A DNA stretch of 55,018 bases from Nocardia seriolae NBRC 15557 (GTDB taxonomy: Bacteria > Actinomycetota > Actinomycetes > Mycobacteriales > Mycobacteriaceae), in assembly GCF_007990715.1 (NCBI RefSeq), contig NZ_BJWY01000035.1, positions 1 through 55,018 of the forward strand, in the 5' to 3' direction. Below the pieces are notes generated by a model. It did no database searches. It was not told the origin of the DNA and was given only the letters and a program-made list of their open reading frames with translations. Below are positions 26,266 through 35,387 of this stretch, piece after piece. A program made the position numbers and the translations under genes. Position 1 is the stretch's first letter, and each line of letters opens with the position of its first letter.

Positions 26266-26375
26266 GAGCCGTCGGCGTTGGCGATGCGGGCCGCCGGTTG
26301 GGAGCCGAAACCACTTTGGGCGTACCCGGTGAGTTACCCCGACCGTTGCGAAATCAGTTGTCGCCTCGGCATACG
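26259..26375. repeat. Intergenic structured repeat, copy 2
   Basis: Copy of the element at 17878-17994. Identical first hairpin CGGCTGAGAGCCG (26259-26271), identical 30-nt core (26317-26346) and the same 51-nt span between stem arms CGGTTGGG (26295-26302) and CCCGACCG (26338-26345). It begins within the last codons of the thioesterase gene, so here the element supplies the stop codon context. It ends about 55 bp before proC. Confidence 0.75.
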
Positions 26376-26419
26376 AAGGTGAGGCGCTGCGCGCTGAAAT
26401 CGCGGCGCGACGGTACAGC

Positions 26420-26425
26420 TAGCCT
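26420..26425 (+). promoter_or_regulatory. Predicted leaderless -10 of proC
   Basis: TAGCCT followed by 6 nt (TTATCC) and ATG 26432. No ribosome binding site is present. Confidence 0.6.
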
Positions 26426-26431
26426 TTATCC

Positions 26432-27250
26432 ATGACGAGGATTGCGGTAATCGGCGGTGGCCGGATCGGGGAGGCGTTGATCGCCGGGCTGCTCGAATCC
26501 GGGCGGGCGAGCAAGGATCTGGTGGTGGTCGAGCCGGTGGCGGCGCGGGCGGAGTTGCTGGCGGACCGTTTCGGGATTCGCGTTACCGATGACATCGCCG
26601 ATGCCGCCGAGTCCGCGGACCTCATCGTGATCGCGGTGAAGCCCAACGATGTCGACGGTGTGGTCGGAGAGCTGGGCAAGGCCGAGCTCGGCGACGACCA
26701 CGATCAGGTGCTGGTGTCGCTGGCGGCCGGCGTGCCGACCGCGCGCATGGAATCCCGGCTGCCGGCCGGCTTCCCGGTCGTGCGCGTCATGTCGAACACC
26801 CCGATGCTGGTGGGTCAGGGCATGAGTGCCATCGCGCCGGGCCGCTACGCTCGCAAGGAGCAGCTGACCCTGGTCACCGAGATGCTCGAGGCGGTGGGCA
26901 AGGTGGTGACGGTCTCCGAGTCGCAGATGGATGCCGTGACCGCGGTGTCGGGTTCGGGTCCGGCGTATTTCTTCCTGATCGTCGAGGCCATGATCGACGC
27001 CTCGGTGGGTCTGGGCCTGAACCGGGACGTGGCCACCCAGCTGGTCACCCAGACCATGCTCGGCTCGGCGGCCCTGCTCGAGGAGTCGGGTCAGTCTGCC
27101 CCGGAGTTGCGTGCGGCCGTCACCTCGCCCGCGGGCACGACGGCGGCGGGTCTGCGGGAGTTGGAGCGGGGCGCGGTGCGTTCGGCTTTCCACGACGCAT
27201 TGCATGCCGCAAAACGCCGTTCCGTGGAACTCGGCGCCGTCGCGGACTAA
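26432..27250 (+). CDS. proC: Pyrroline-5-carboxylate reductase
   Basis: 272 residues. Catalyses the last step of proline synthesis, NADPH reduction of pyrroline-5-carboxylate. N-terminal Rossmann IAVIGGGRIGEALIAGL, IVIAVKPNDVD, RVMSNTPMLVGQGM and the C-terminal dimer/substrate domain VSGSGPAYFFLIVEAMIDA and SPAGTTAAGL are all present. Starts from a predicted leaderless promoter. Followed by the HTH gene and bS22, an order kept with Rv0500-Rv0500A-Rv0500B. Confidence 0.95.
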   Translation: MTRIAVIGGGRIGEALIAGLLESGRASKDLVVVEPVAARAELLADRFGIRVTDDIADAAESADLIVIAVKPNDVDGVVGELGKAELGDDHDQVLVSLAAGVPTARMESRLPAGFPVVRVMSNTPMLVGQGMSAIAPGRYARKEQLTLVTEMLEAVGKVVTVSESQMDAVTAVSGSGPAYFFLIVEAMIDASVGLGLNRDVATQLVTQTMLGSAALLEESGQSAPELRAAVTSPAGTTAAGLRELERGAVRSAFHDALHAAKRRSVELGAVAD

Positions 27251-27458
27251 CGTTGTTGATGCGGTTGTCGCGCTCGCCGCATTCAAAACTGCTCGGTTGC
27301 TAGTTTGCTGCCGAAGGCCGACTCGCCACAGCAAAGGCTGATTTCTCACACCCGTCGCAGCAATCCCACTGGTCCCGCTAAGCTTCAAGGAGCACGTGCG
27401 TGTCTGTTCCGCCGGTGGGGAAGCCGGCGGCGCGGACGTGCCGGAGGTCAGTGGCGCA

Positions 27459-27704
27459 ATGATGTCTGGAAACAGCCAAGCGAGGTCCGGAAACAGCCCA
27501 ATCAACGCGGGATCCGTTATCGGCGGAGGTACGCAGTTCCTCACCGTCGCCGAGGTCGCGAATCTGATGCGGGTATCCAAAATGACGGTGTACCGGCTGG
27601 TGCATTCGGGAGAGCTGCCCGCGGTGCGGGTGGGGCGTTCCTTCCGGGTGCACGCCAAGGCGGTGCACGACTATCTGGAGACGTCCTACTTCGACGCGGG
27701 GTAG
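27459..27704 (+). CDS. Helix-turn-helix excisionase-like DNA-binding protein (Rv0500A type)
   Basis: 81 residues from ATG 27459. The core [20 protein letters not shown] followed by [19 protein letters not shown] is a MerR/excisionase-type winged helix, preceded by about 25 Ser/Asn/Gly-rich residues. GGAGG lies 11 nt upstream of the chosen start; the frame stays open to 27396. Conserved chromosomal neighbour of proC in Mycobacteriales and not part of a mobile element; probably a small regulator. Confidence 0.8.
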
Positions 27705-27900
27705 AAACGCCCGGCTAGTCATCCAGCCCCACCGGTTTCGTTCGCCGGAGAGTGGCCCGGTAGCATGGACCGGCATCCTGTACGTGCCGGTGGTGCCGCC
27801 GGGTCCATCTCGGCCCGTATCGGGTAGGGACTGTGCAGGGTCAGACAGTGTGCACCCCGTTGACGCGGGGATGACCCGAGAGAACGCGAGGAACAACCCT

Positions 27901-28002
27901 ATGGGTTCTGTGATCAAGAAGCGCCGCAAGCGCATGTCGAAGAAGAAGCACCGCAAGCTGCTTCGCCGCACGCGTGTTCAGCGTCGCAAACTCGGCAAGT
28001 AA
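27901..28002 (+). CDS. Small ribosomal protein bS22 (Rv0500B type)
   Basis: 33 residues, [20 protein letters not shown] and then [13 protein letters not shown], essentially the invariant actinobacterial bS22 peptide that binds near 16S helices of the small subunit. The frame is open further upstream, but only this part is conserved. The leader of about 190 bp contains a TAGCAT -10-like hexamer near 27763 and a CCCCG-TTGA-CGGGG-like hairpin just before the gene. A terminator follows directly. Confidence 0.92.
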
Positions 28003-28021
28003 GTCGCTGCGTCGTAGCTGG

Positions 28022-28047
28022 AAGCCCGTCACCTCGGTGACGGGCTT
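28022..28047 (+). terminator. Terminator of the bS22 gene
   Basis: AAGCCCGTCACC (28022-28033), loop TC, GGTGACGGGCTT (28036-28047), then TCGCTATTTT. Confidence 0.88.
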
Positions 28048-28161
28048 TCGCTATTTTCACGGGTGATTGAAGTCATCGTTAGATCCTGGTTAATACCCTT
28101 CGGATGCCCCCTACTCGCCGGTTACCCTGGGAGCGCGGGAATAAGGCAGTGATATTTCAAG

Positions 28162-29256
28162 ATGGGGGCTCGAGTGGGATCCGGTGCGGCAGGGACCCGG
28201 GACGGGCAGGCACCCAAGGTTGTCATGGTGACCGGCGCGAGCCGGTTCTTCGGCGGCAATGTGGTGGCCCGGCTGGCGGCCGATCCTGCCGTCGAACGGA
28301 TCATCGCCGTGGATGCCAAACAGCCCAGCCGGGAGTTGCTGCGCCGCATGGGGCGCGCCGAATTCGTTCGCGCCGATATTCGGAATCCGTTGATCCGCAA
28401 GGTTATCGACGGAAATCAGGTGGACACGGTGGTGCATCCCGCGGCACTGTCGCGCCCGCCGTCGGGTGGCGGCCGCGCGGCCATGAAGGACATGAACGTG
28501 CTGGGGGCCATGCAGCTGTTCGCGGTGTGCCGCAAGGCATCCAGCGTGCGGCGGGTGGTGGTGCGTTCCTCGTCGGCCGTCTACGGGTGCAGCGCCAAGG
28601 ATCCGGTGAAGTTCACCGAGGAGATGAGCGCGCGCACCCCACCGCGCGGCTGGTTCGCGCGGGACATGGTCGAGGTGGAGGGTTTCGTCCGCGGTCTGGC
28701 GCGGCGGCGGCCCGACATCTCGGCGGCCATTCTGCGGTTTCCGCCGATCGTGGGTCCGCAGCTGGCCAAACGCGGTGTGCAGTATTTCCGTTCGCCGATC
28801 ACGCCGACCATCCTCGGCCGCGATCCGCGCATGCAGCTGCTGCACGAGGAGGACGGCATCGCCGCCCTCGTGCACTCCGCCATGACGGCACCGGGTGGCA
28901 CCTTCAACGTGGCCGGGGACGGCGCCATGGCGCTGTCGCAGGCCATCCGCCGGGCCGGGCGGGTCGAATTACCGGTCCCGTACGCGGTTTTCCGCACCGG
29001 CGGGCGCACCGTCATGGGCCCGGTGATGCGGGAGTTCACCGCGGAGCAGATCGACTATTTCCACTTCGGCTGCGGTCTGGACACCACCCGGATGCGCACC
29101 GAACTCGGATTCCAACCGCGCTGGACCACGGTGCAGGCATTCGACGACTTCATAGGGGGCGCAGCGTTGCGGCCCGTAATCGATCCCGCGTGGATCGATG
29201 CCGCAGAGAAAAAACTTCTCGGTCTGCTCGGGGCCGGGACGGGAGCACACCAATGA
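28162..29256 (+). CDS. NAD-dependent epimerase/dehydratase-like protein (Rv0501 type)
   Basis: 364 residues. Extended-SDR Rossmann VVMVTGASRFFGGNVVARL, DIRNPLIRKVI, RSSSAVYGCSA. The usual YxxxK pair is replaced: the aligned segment reads WFARDMVEVE, so ordinary epimerase chemistry is unlikely. Annotated as galE2 in M. tuberculosis, but the substrate is unproven. Its TGA overlaps the start of the acyltransferase gene by 4 bp, a pairing that suggests joint work on a lipid or surface precursor. Confidence 0.82.
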   Translation: MGARVGSGAAGTRDGQAPKVVMVTGASRFFGGNVVARLAADPAVERIIAVDAKQPSRELLRRMGRAEFVRADIRNPLIRKVIDGNQVDTVVHPAALSRPPSGGGRAAMKDMNVLGAMQLFAVCRKASSVRRVVVRSSSAVYGCSAKDPVKFTEEMSARTPPRGWFARDMVEVEGFVRGLARRRPDISAAILRFPPIVGPQLAKRGVQYFRSPITPTILGRDPRMQLLHEEDGIAALVHSAMTAPGGTFNVAGDGAMALSQAIRRAGRVELPVPYAVFRTGGRTVMGPVMREFTAEQIDYFHFGCGLDTTRMRTELGFQPRWTTVQAFDDFIGGAALRPVIDPAWIDAAEKKLLGLLGAGTGAHQ

Positions 29257-30275
29257 GTGATGTAGCGAAGGTGATTCGTCTTCACGACGTGGATTTCGAG
29301 GCGCGGCACAATCGCCCGTCTCGGGTGTGGCCGGTGGGGGAACCGGCCGCGCTCACCCCGGTGACCTCGCTGACCGATCGGCTCGCCGAAGCCGAAGCGC
29401 GCCAGCCCAAGTCGCTGGGCGAGCTGATCCGGGGGACCGTAGCCGACGGGGTCCGCTACACCGCCGATTTCGCCCGCCGTCGCCTCACCGGCGACTACCA
29501 GGTCGACGAATTCGGTTTGGACGAGCACCTTCTCGAATCGGTCATCCTGCCGATGCTGCGGCCGCTGTCGGACCTGTGGTTCAGGGTCGAGGTGTCGGGC
29601 ATCGAGAACATTCCGGAGGTGGGCGGCGCGCTGGTCGTGGCCAACCACGCGGGCACGGTGCCGCTGGACGGGCTGATGCTGCAGCTGGCCGTGCACGACC
29701 GGCATCCCAAGCAGCGGGCGCTGCGCATCCTGGCCGCAGATCTCATCTTCGAGGCGCCGCTCATCGGCGGGCTGGCGCGCAAGGCCGGGCACACCCTGGC
29801 CTGCCCCTCGGACGCCGAAAGGCTGTTGCGCGCGGGCGAAGTCGCGGGCGTGTTCCCGGAGGGCTACAAGGGCATCGGCAAGCCGTACTCGGACCGGTAC
29901 AAGCTGCAGCGTTTCGGCCGTGGCGGTTTCGTCTCGGCGGCGGTGCGCACCGGGGTGCCGATCATCCCGTGCTCCATCGTGGGCTCGGAGGAGATCTACC
30001 CCAAGCTGGCCGACCTCAAGCCGCTGGCCCGGCTGCTGGGTATCCCGTATTTCCCGGTGACGCCACTGTTCCCGCATCTGGGACCGCTGGGCGCGATTCC
30101 GTTCCCGTCCAAGTGGTACATCGAATTCGGCGAACCGATTTCGACCTCGGGATACGAACCCGCAGACGCGGATGATCCGATGACGATGTTCGAAGTGACC
30201 GATCAGGTGCGCGAAACCATTCAGGGAACGCTGTACAAGAATCTGATCAAGCGCCGTAATCCGTTCACGGGTTAG
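29253..30275 (+). CDS. PlsC-like 1-acylglycerol-phosphate acyltransferase (Rv0502 type)
   Basis: 340 residues from ATG 29253. Acyltransferase block I HAGTVPLD (HX4D) in VVANHAGTVPLDG, block III VFPEGYKGIG, then FVSAAVRTGVPIIPCSIVG. About 115 residues precede the domain. Membrane-associated transfer of acyl groups to a phospholipid or related precursor is expected. Translationally coupled to the epimerase-like gene (ATGA) and followed by a terminator. Confidence 0.82.
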   Translation: MSDVAKVIRLHDVDFEARHNRPSRVWPVGEPAALTPVTSLTDRLAEAEARQPKSLGELIRGTVADGVRYTADFARRRLTGDYQVDEFGLDEHLLESVILPMLRPLSDLWFRVEVSGIENIPEVGGALVVANHAGTVPLDGLMLQLAVHDRHPKQRALRILAADLIFEAPLIGGLARKAGHTLACPSDAERLLRAGEVAGVFPEGYKGIGKPYSDRYKLQRFGRGGFVSAAVRTGVPIIPCSIVGSEEIYPKLADLKPLARLLGIPYFPVTPLFPHLGPLGAIPFPSKWYIEFGEPISTSGYEPADADDPMTMFEVTDQVRETIQGTLYKNLIKRRNPFTG

Positions 30276-30298
30276 AGAATTCGCACAGATATACGAAC

Positions 30299-30322
30299 GG
30301 CCCGGTCCGATTGGACCGGGCC
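30299..30322. terminator. Bidirectional terminator between convergent genes
   Basis: GGCCCGGTCC (30299-30308), loop GATT, GGACCGGGCC (30313-30322), then GGTTCATTTTTC on the plus strand. Confidence 0.88.
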
Positions 30323-30337
30323 GGTTCATTTTTCGGC

Positions 30338-31375
30338 CTAGCTGGCTCTGGCTTCCCGCTTGCGGGAAAGCACAGCGGCCGCCGCGCCACCGGCCGCGCC
30401 GAGCGCGATGGCCGTCGGCACACCGACTTTCGCGGCCTTGCGGCCGGTGCGGAAGTCGCGGATCTCCCAGCCCCGGTTCTTGGCGACCTCGCGTAGGTCC
30501 GCGTCCGGGTTGATGGCCACCGCGGTGCCCACCAGCGAGAGCATGGGGACGTCATTGTGGCTGTCGGAATAGGCGGTGCAGCGCTTGAGGTTCAGGCCCT
30601 CGCGAATGGCCAGGGTGCGCACCGCGTGCGCCTTGCCGAGCCCGTGCAGGATGTCGCCGACCAGGCGGCCGGTGAACACGCCGTTCTCGCTCTCGGCGAC
30701 CGTGCCCAGCGCGCCGGTCAGGCCGAGGCGCTTGGCGATGACCTGCGCCAGCTCCACCGGCGTCGCGGTGACCAGCCAGACCTGCTGGCCCGCGTCCAGG
30801 TGCATCTGGGCCAGCGCCCGGGTGCCCGGCCAGATCTTGTCGGCGATGATCTCGTCGTAGATCTCCTCGCCGAGCGCGGCCAGTTCGGCGGTGGGACGCC
30901 CGGCGATGAAGGACAGCGCCTTCTCCTTGCCGGAGGCCATATCCGAGTGGCTCTCCTTGCCGGTCACCCGGAATTTGACCTGTTTCCAGGCCATATCGAC
31001 CAGGTCGGAGGTCTTGAAGTACTTGCGCGCGGCCAGCCCGCGGGCGAAGTGCACGATGGACGCGCCCTGCACCATGGTGTTGTCGACATCGAAGAAGGCG
31101 GCGGCGGTGAGGTCGCGGGGGACCGCGGGGGCCGGCGTGTCGTCATCGTGCGCCTGCAGGGCGAGTTCGGCGTCGTGCAGGGCCAGAGCGGCATCGGCGC
31201 TGGCCTCACCGGCCAGATTGGCGCGGACCTCTTCCTCGCTGGGGCCGAACGGGCTGCGGGTGATGCGGGTGAACTGATCCTGCAGGTCGGCCAGGCTCTG
31301 ACCCCAGCGCGCGGGGAACTCACCGAAGTGGCCCGCGATGAAGCTCGTCCCCTGCTCTTTCGAACGTTCCGGCAC
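30338..31375 (-). CDS. HAD-superfamily phosphatase, SerB1 type (Rv0505c)
   Basis: 345 residues if started at GTG 31375, which has GGAGGT upstream; GTG 31402 and further in-frame starts are possible. HAD-IB motifs: [15 protein letters not shown] (motif I), [10 protein letters not shown] (motif II), Lys in KAHAVRT and [11 protein letters not shown] (motif IV). A C-terminal Ala/Gly helix ([20 protein letters not shown]) may anchor it to the membrane. Motif I has DVDNT where phosphoserine phosphatase has DxDST, so the substrate could be serine phosphate or a lipid phosphate. Confidence 0.82.
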   Translation of the reverse strand: MPERSKEQGTSFIAGHFGEFPARWGQSLADLQDQFTRITRSPFGPSEEEVRANLAGEASADAALALHDAELALQAHDDDTPAPAVPRDLTAAAFFDVDNTMVQGASIVHFARGLAARKYFKTSDLVDMAWKQVKFRVTGKESHSDMASGKEKALSFIAGRPTAELAALGEEIYDEIIADKIWPGTRALAQMHLDAGQQVWLVTATPVELAQVIAKRLGLTGALGTVAESENGVFTGRLVGDILHGLGKAHAVRTLAIREGLNLKRCTAYSDSHNDVPMLSLVGTAVAINPDADLREVAKNRGWEIRDFRTGRKAAKVGVPTAIALGAAGGAAAAVLSRKREARAS

Positions 31376-31512
31376 CAGTACCTCCGCCTGCTCCGCTATC
31401 ACACCGGTCAGCCCGCGACCAATACGCAGGGTGCATGCGCCGGCACAGTCAACAGTAACGCCCACTGATGGCCGGAACGTAGACGGTGAACGACATAACG
31501 GAGAGTTGTTAG

Positions 31513-31782
31513 ATGGTGGCTATGAGCGATTCTCCACATGCTGTGACTCTGTTGACCCGCAATGGCTGCGGACTGTGCCATACGGCACTCGAGCAATTGC
31601 GCCCGATCTGCGCCGAGTTCGGCATCGAGGTGGCGACCGTCGATGTGGACGAGGCCGCGGCCACCGATCCCGGCCTGCGCGCCGAATACGGGGACCGGCT
31701 GCCGGTGGTGCTGCTGGACGGGCGCGAGCACAGCTATTTCGACGTGGACGAACCCCGCCTGCGCGCCGACCTCGCGAAATAG
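31513..31782 (+). CDS. Glutaredoxin-like protein (Rv0508 type)
   Basis: 89 residues; thioredoxin fold with redox centre [15 protein letters not shown] (CGLC), cis-Pro in [10 protein letters not shown] and the Glrx C terminus. ATG 31513 has GGAGAG 7 nt upstream; an in-frame ATG at 31522 is the alternative. A 316-bp region to rex follows and carries the Rex operator. Confidence 0.85.
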   Translation: MVAMSDSPHAVTLLTRNGCGLCHTALEQLRPICAEFGIEVATVDVDEAAATDPGLRAEYGDRLPVVLLDGREHSYFDVDEPRLRADLAK

Positions 31783-32098
31783 CGAGTGATAGGGGACTTT
31801 TGGGGGCCGCGAACCCGAACCCCCTTCCCCCGTCCGCTCCGGTGTGTTGCGTAGCGGGTTCGGGCCGATGAGGGTTGAATGAACCCGGGGCCGGAGCCCG
31901 CCGCAAAGTGACTGAATTCACCGACTTTGTGCAGGGCTTCACAAGCGGTTACGGTGGTGGCACGCAACCCGCGTTCAGCGGACGCGACCCCCTGAACCTG
32001 ACTCGACCTCGCCAGTAAGGACCGCGACGGTCTCCCGGCGTCGGGTCGACAAAAGAACCCGGACACTCACCCCCGGCCGGACGAGGAGCGCAAGCGAC
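31783..32098 (+). promoter_or_regulatory. Non-coding leader region of the rex-hemACD operon
   Basis: No supported ORF. It holds an inverted repeat CGAACCCG / CGGGTTCG about 40 bp apart (near 31810-31862), the Rex operator and promoter at 31927-31955, and then a transcribed leader of about 140 nt before GTG 32099. Confidence 0.6.
31927..31955 (+). promoter_or_regulatory. Rex operator overlapping the rex-hemACD promoter
   Basis: TTGTGCAGGGCTTCACAA (31927-31944) matches the Rex box TTGTG-N8-CACAA. The left half-site can serve as a -35 (TTGTGC), with TACGGT at 31950-31955 as -10 after 17 bp. Rex bound here would block RNA polymerase, giving autoregulation and NADH/NAD+-dependent control of heme synthesis, as reported for Streptomyces rex-hemACD. 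Confidence 0.82.
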
Positions 32099-32935
32099 GT
32101 GACAGAGCAGCACGAGACGCCGCCGACTGGCGTCTCCAAGGCTCTGCAGAAGGACATCCCGCAGGCCACGGTGGCCCGGCTGGCTACGTACCTTCGTGTG
32201 CTCGCCGTACTCGCCGACGACGGTGTAGCCATCGTATCGAGTGAGGAACTGGCTGTCGCGGCGGGTGTCGGTTCGGCCAAGTTGCGCAAGGATCTTTCGT
32301 TCCTCGGGCCCAACGGCGTTCGGGGTGTCGGCTACGACGTCATCAAGCTGCGCGACCGCATCGAGGATGTGCTCGGACTGTCCGAGGGACACCGGGTGGT
32401 GCTGGTCGGAGCGGGTCATCTGGGTCGGGCGCTGGTCGGTTACGGCGGTTTCCGCCGCCGCGGTTTCGCCATGGTCGGGCTGTTCGACAACGATCCCGCG
32501 GTGATCGACACCGTGGTGTGCGGACTGGTCGTCCGCGATGTGGCCGAATTGGCCGATGCCGTGGCCGCTTTGGAGCCCACCATCGCCGTCCTCACCGTGC
32601 CGGACACCGCCGCGCAGGGCGTGTGCGATCTGCTGGTGGACGCCGGGGTGCAGTGCATTCTGAGCTTCTCGGCGCTGGCGCTGGACGCGCCCGCCACCGT
32701 CGAGGTGCGGCGGGTGGATCTCGCGGTGGAGATGCAGCTGCTCTCGTTCGAGCGGGCCCGCAATGCGGAATCGGCCGCCGAGGAAGCGATGAGCGCGGCC
32801 GCCGCGGGCGGCGCCGCCAATGACGTGAGCGTGGTGTCCACCCCGATTCGCCGGGTGGCGACGATTCAGATGCCTGCGGGCGGCCCGGCGGCGGGCGCGG
32901 AGACAACCAGCAAGGGAGCGGTGGTCCAGCCATGA
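32099..32935 (+). CDS. rex: Redox-sensing transcriptional repressor Rex
   Basis: 278 residues. N-terminal winged helix with [34 protein letters not shown] and [15 protein letters not shown]; Rossmann NAD(H)-sensing domain [19 protein letters not shown]; domain-swapped C-terminal helix near [15 protein letters not shown] disordered tail of about 50 residues follows. Rex binds DNA when NADH is low and is released by NADH. It heads rex-hemA-hemC-hemD and overlaps hemA by 4 bp. M. tuberculosis has no rex at this place, so the arrangement is Streptomyces-like. Confidence 0.94.
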   Translation: MTEQHETPPTGVSKALQKDIPQATVARLATYLRVLAVLADDGVAIVSSEELAVAAGVGSAKLRKDLSFLGPNGVRGVGYDVIKLRDRIEDVLGLSEGHRVVLVGAGHLGRALVGYGGFRRRGFAMVGLFDNDPAVIDTVVCGLVVRDVAELADAVAALEPTIAVLTVPDTAAQGVCDLLVDAGVQCILSFSALALDAPATVEVRRVDLAVEMQLLSFERARNAESAAEEAMSAAAAGGAANDVSVVSTPIRRVATIQMPAGGPAAGAETTSKGAVVQP

Positions 32936-34320
32936 GTGTGCTTCTCGTCGGGATCTCGCATCGAAGTGCGCCGGTGGCGGTGCTCGAGAAGGTCGCCATC
33001 ACCGAGACCGACCGGCCCAAGCTGACCGACAAGATGCTGGCCTCCAGCCACGTTTCCGAGGCGATGATCGTCTCCACCTGCAACCGCATCGAGGTCTACG
33101 CGGTCGTGGACGCCTTCCACCCGGCGCTGGGCGAGATCGGCGAATTGCTCACCCGGCATTCGGGTCTGCCGCTGCCGGAGCTCACCAAGCACGCCTACGT
33201 GCGCTACGCCGAGGCCGCGGCCGAGCACCTGTTCGCGGTGGCCTCGGGCCTGGACTCGATGGTGGTCGGCGAGCAGCAGATCCGGAGCCAGATCCGCGCC
33301 GCCTACGCCGCCTCGGACGCGCAGCAGGCCTCCGGGCGCACCCTGCACGAGCTGGCCCAGCACGCGCTGCGGGTCGGCAAGCGGGTGCACTCCGAGACCG
33401 GGATCGACCGCGCGGGCGCCTCGGTGGTGTCGGTGGCGCTGGATCGCGCCGCCGCGGTGCAGGGTCCGCTGGCCGGGCGCACGGCGCTGGTGCTGGGCGC
33501 GGGCGCGATGGGCGGGCTCGCGGTGGCGCAGCTGGCGCGCGGCGGGGCCGCGAAGGTCATCGTGGTGAACCGGACGCTGGAAAAGGCGCAGCGGCTGGCG
33601 AATACGGCCACCACCATGCACGGGGTGGCGGCCGAGGCCATCGAGATCGATCGGCTCGACGAGGCCATGGCGTCGGCCGAGGTCGTGGTCACCTGTACCG
33701 GCGCGGTCGGCACCGTGGTGACCCTCGCGGATGTGCATCGCGCGCTGTCCGCCAAGGCCGGTGCCCGCGAACTGGTCATCTGCGATCTGGGCCTGCCCCG
33801 GGATGTGGACCACGCGGTGGCCGGGCTGCCCGGCGTGACCGTCATCGACATGGAGACGCTGCAGCGCGATCCGTCGGCCGGCGCGGCCGCCGACGACACC
33901 GCCGCCGCGCGCACCATCGTGGCCGACGAGCTTTCCAAATACCTTGCCGGACAGCGCATGGCCGAGGTCACCCCGACCGTCGCCGCGCTGCGCCAGATGG
34001 CCGCCGACGTGGTGGAGGCCGAGCTGCTACGCCTGGATTCCCGACTACCGGGACTGGAATCGACAGAACGTGACGAGGTCGCACGTACCGTGCGACGGGT
34101 GGTCGACAAGCTGCTGCACGCGCCGACGGTGCGGGTCAAACAGCTGGCGTCCACCCCCGGCGGGGACAGCTATGCCGAGGCGCTGCGCGAGCTTTTCGAA
34201 CTCAAACCCGGTGCGGCACAAGCGGTTGCCGCGCCGATGGAGATCTCCGCCCTGCAGGGCGAACTGGCCGACGATTTCACCGCCGCCCACCCGGGTGACG
34301 AACAGGGGCTGACCGCATGA
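32932..34320 (+). CDS. hemA: Glutamyl-tRNA reductase
   Basis: 462 residues. Catalyses NADPH reduction of glutamyl-tRNA to glutamate-1-semialdehyde, the first heme-committed step. Start [16 protein letters not shown], catalytic Cys in [31 protein letters not shown], Rossmann [22 protein letters not shown], and the C-terminal dimerisation helix. ATG overlaps the rex TGA, and its own TGA overlaps hemC. Confidence 0.96.
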   Translation: MSVLLVGISHRSAPVAVLEKVAITETDRPKLTDKMLASSHVSEAMIVSTCNRIEVYAVVDAFHPALGEIGELLTRHSGLPLPELTKHAYVRYAEAAAEHLFAVASGLDSMVVGEQQIRSQIRAAYAASDAQQASGRTLHELAQHALRVGKRVHSETGIDRAGASVVSVALDRAAAVQGPLAGRTALVLGAGAMGGLAVAQLARGGAAKVIVVNRTLEKAQRLANTATTMHGVAAEAIEIDRLDEAMASAEVVVTCTGAVGTVVTLADVHRALSAKAGARELVICDLGLPRDVDHAVAGLPGVTVIDMETLQRDPSAGAAADDTAAARTIVADELSKYLAGQRMAEVTPTVAALRQMAADVVEAELLRLDSRLPGLESTERDEVARTVRRVVDKLLHAPTVRVKQLASTPGGDSYAEALRELFELKPGAAQAVAAPMEISALQGELADDFTAAHPGDEQGLTA

Positions 34321-35387
34321 CCGGAGCAATGGTGCACGAGAACGAGACAACAGTCCGCGGGACAGTAGATTCGCCTTGGCGCATCGGGACCCGCGGCAGT
34401 CTGCTGGCGCTCACCCAGGCCGGGCACGTGCGCGACGCCCTGATCGCCAACGGCCAGCAGGCCGAACTGGTGATCGTGAAGACCGCCGGTGACCGCAACG
34501 CCACTGATCCCGTGCAGAAGATCGGCGTCGGTGTGTTCACCGCCGCGCTGCGCGAGGAATTGGCCGCGGGCACCGTCGATATCGCGGTGCACTCGTACAA
34601 GGATCTGCCGACCGCCCAGGACCCGCTGTTCGATATCGCCGCCATTCCGGGCCGCCAGGATCCGCGCGACGCGCTGGTCGCCCGCGACGGCCTGGTGCTG
34701 GGCGAGCTGCCCGCGGGCGCGAAGGTCGGCACCTCCGCGCCGCGGCGCTCGGCGCAGCTGAAGGCGCTGGGCCTCGGCATCGAGATCGTGCCGCTGCGCG
34801 GCAATCTCGACACCCGGATTTCCAAGGTTGTCAACGGTGAACTCGATGCCGTCGTGGTGGCGCGGGCCGGGCTGGCCCGCATCGACCGCCTCGACGCCGT
34901 CACCGAATCACTCGAACCGGTGCAGATGCTGCCCGCCCCGGCGCAGGGCGCGCTGGCGGTCGAGTGCCGCAGCGCCGACACCGAACTCGTGACCATCCTG
35001 TCCGCCCTCGACGATCCCGGCACCCGTGCCGCGATCACCGCGGAGCGGATGCTGCTGGCCGAACTGGAGGCCGGCTGTACCGCACCGATCGGTGCGCTGG
35101 CCGAGGTCGTCGAATCGCTCGACGACGACGGCCGGGTGGTGGAGGAGTTGTCGCTGCGCGCCTGCGCGGCGGCGATCGACGGCTCGGACGTGATCCGGGC
35201 TTCAGTAGTGGGCCCGGTGGCGGATGCCGAGGAACTGGGCCGAGCACTGGCGCGCGAGCTCTTGGAGCTGGGGGCGCGCGAACTGCTCAGCGTCACAGAG
35301 GGTTCGAACAACGAGGAATCGAACAACGTGGAATCCGCTGAGCTCACCGACGACAGCAATCCCAGCCCAATGGAGAACCAACGATGA
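34317..35387 (+). CDS. hemC: Porphobilinogen deaminase (hydroxymethylbilane synthase)
   Basis: 356 residues (352 if started at ATG 34329). Polymerises four porphobilinogens to hydroxymethylbilane. [55 protein letters not shown], and the dipyrromethane-cofactor Cys in [12 protein letters not shown]. The C terminus has an extra 25 residues ([13 protein letters not shown]) unlikely to be structured. Coupled by 4-bp overlaps on both sides. Confidence 0.95.
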   Translation: MTGAMVHENETTVRGTVDSPWRIGTRGSLLALTQAGHVRDALIANGQQAELVIVKTAGDRNATDPVQKIGVGVFTAALREELAAGTVDIAVHSYKDLPTAQDPLFDIAAIPGRQDPRDALVARDGLVLGELPAGAKVGTSAPRRSAQLKALGLGIEIVPLRGNLDTRISKVVNGELDAVVVARAGLARIDRLDAVTESLEPVQMLPAPAQGALAVECRSADTELVTILSALDDPGTRAAITAERMLLAELEAGCTAPIGALAEVVESLDDDGRVVEELSLRACAAAIDGSDVIRASVVGPVADAEELGRALARELLELGARELLSVTEGSNNEESNNVESAELTDDSNPSPMENQR

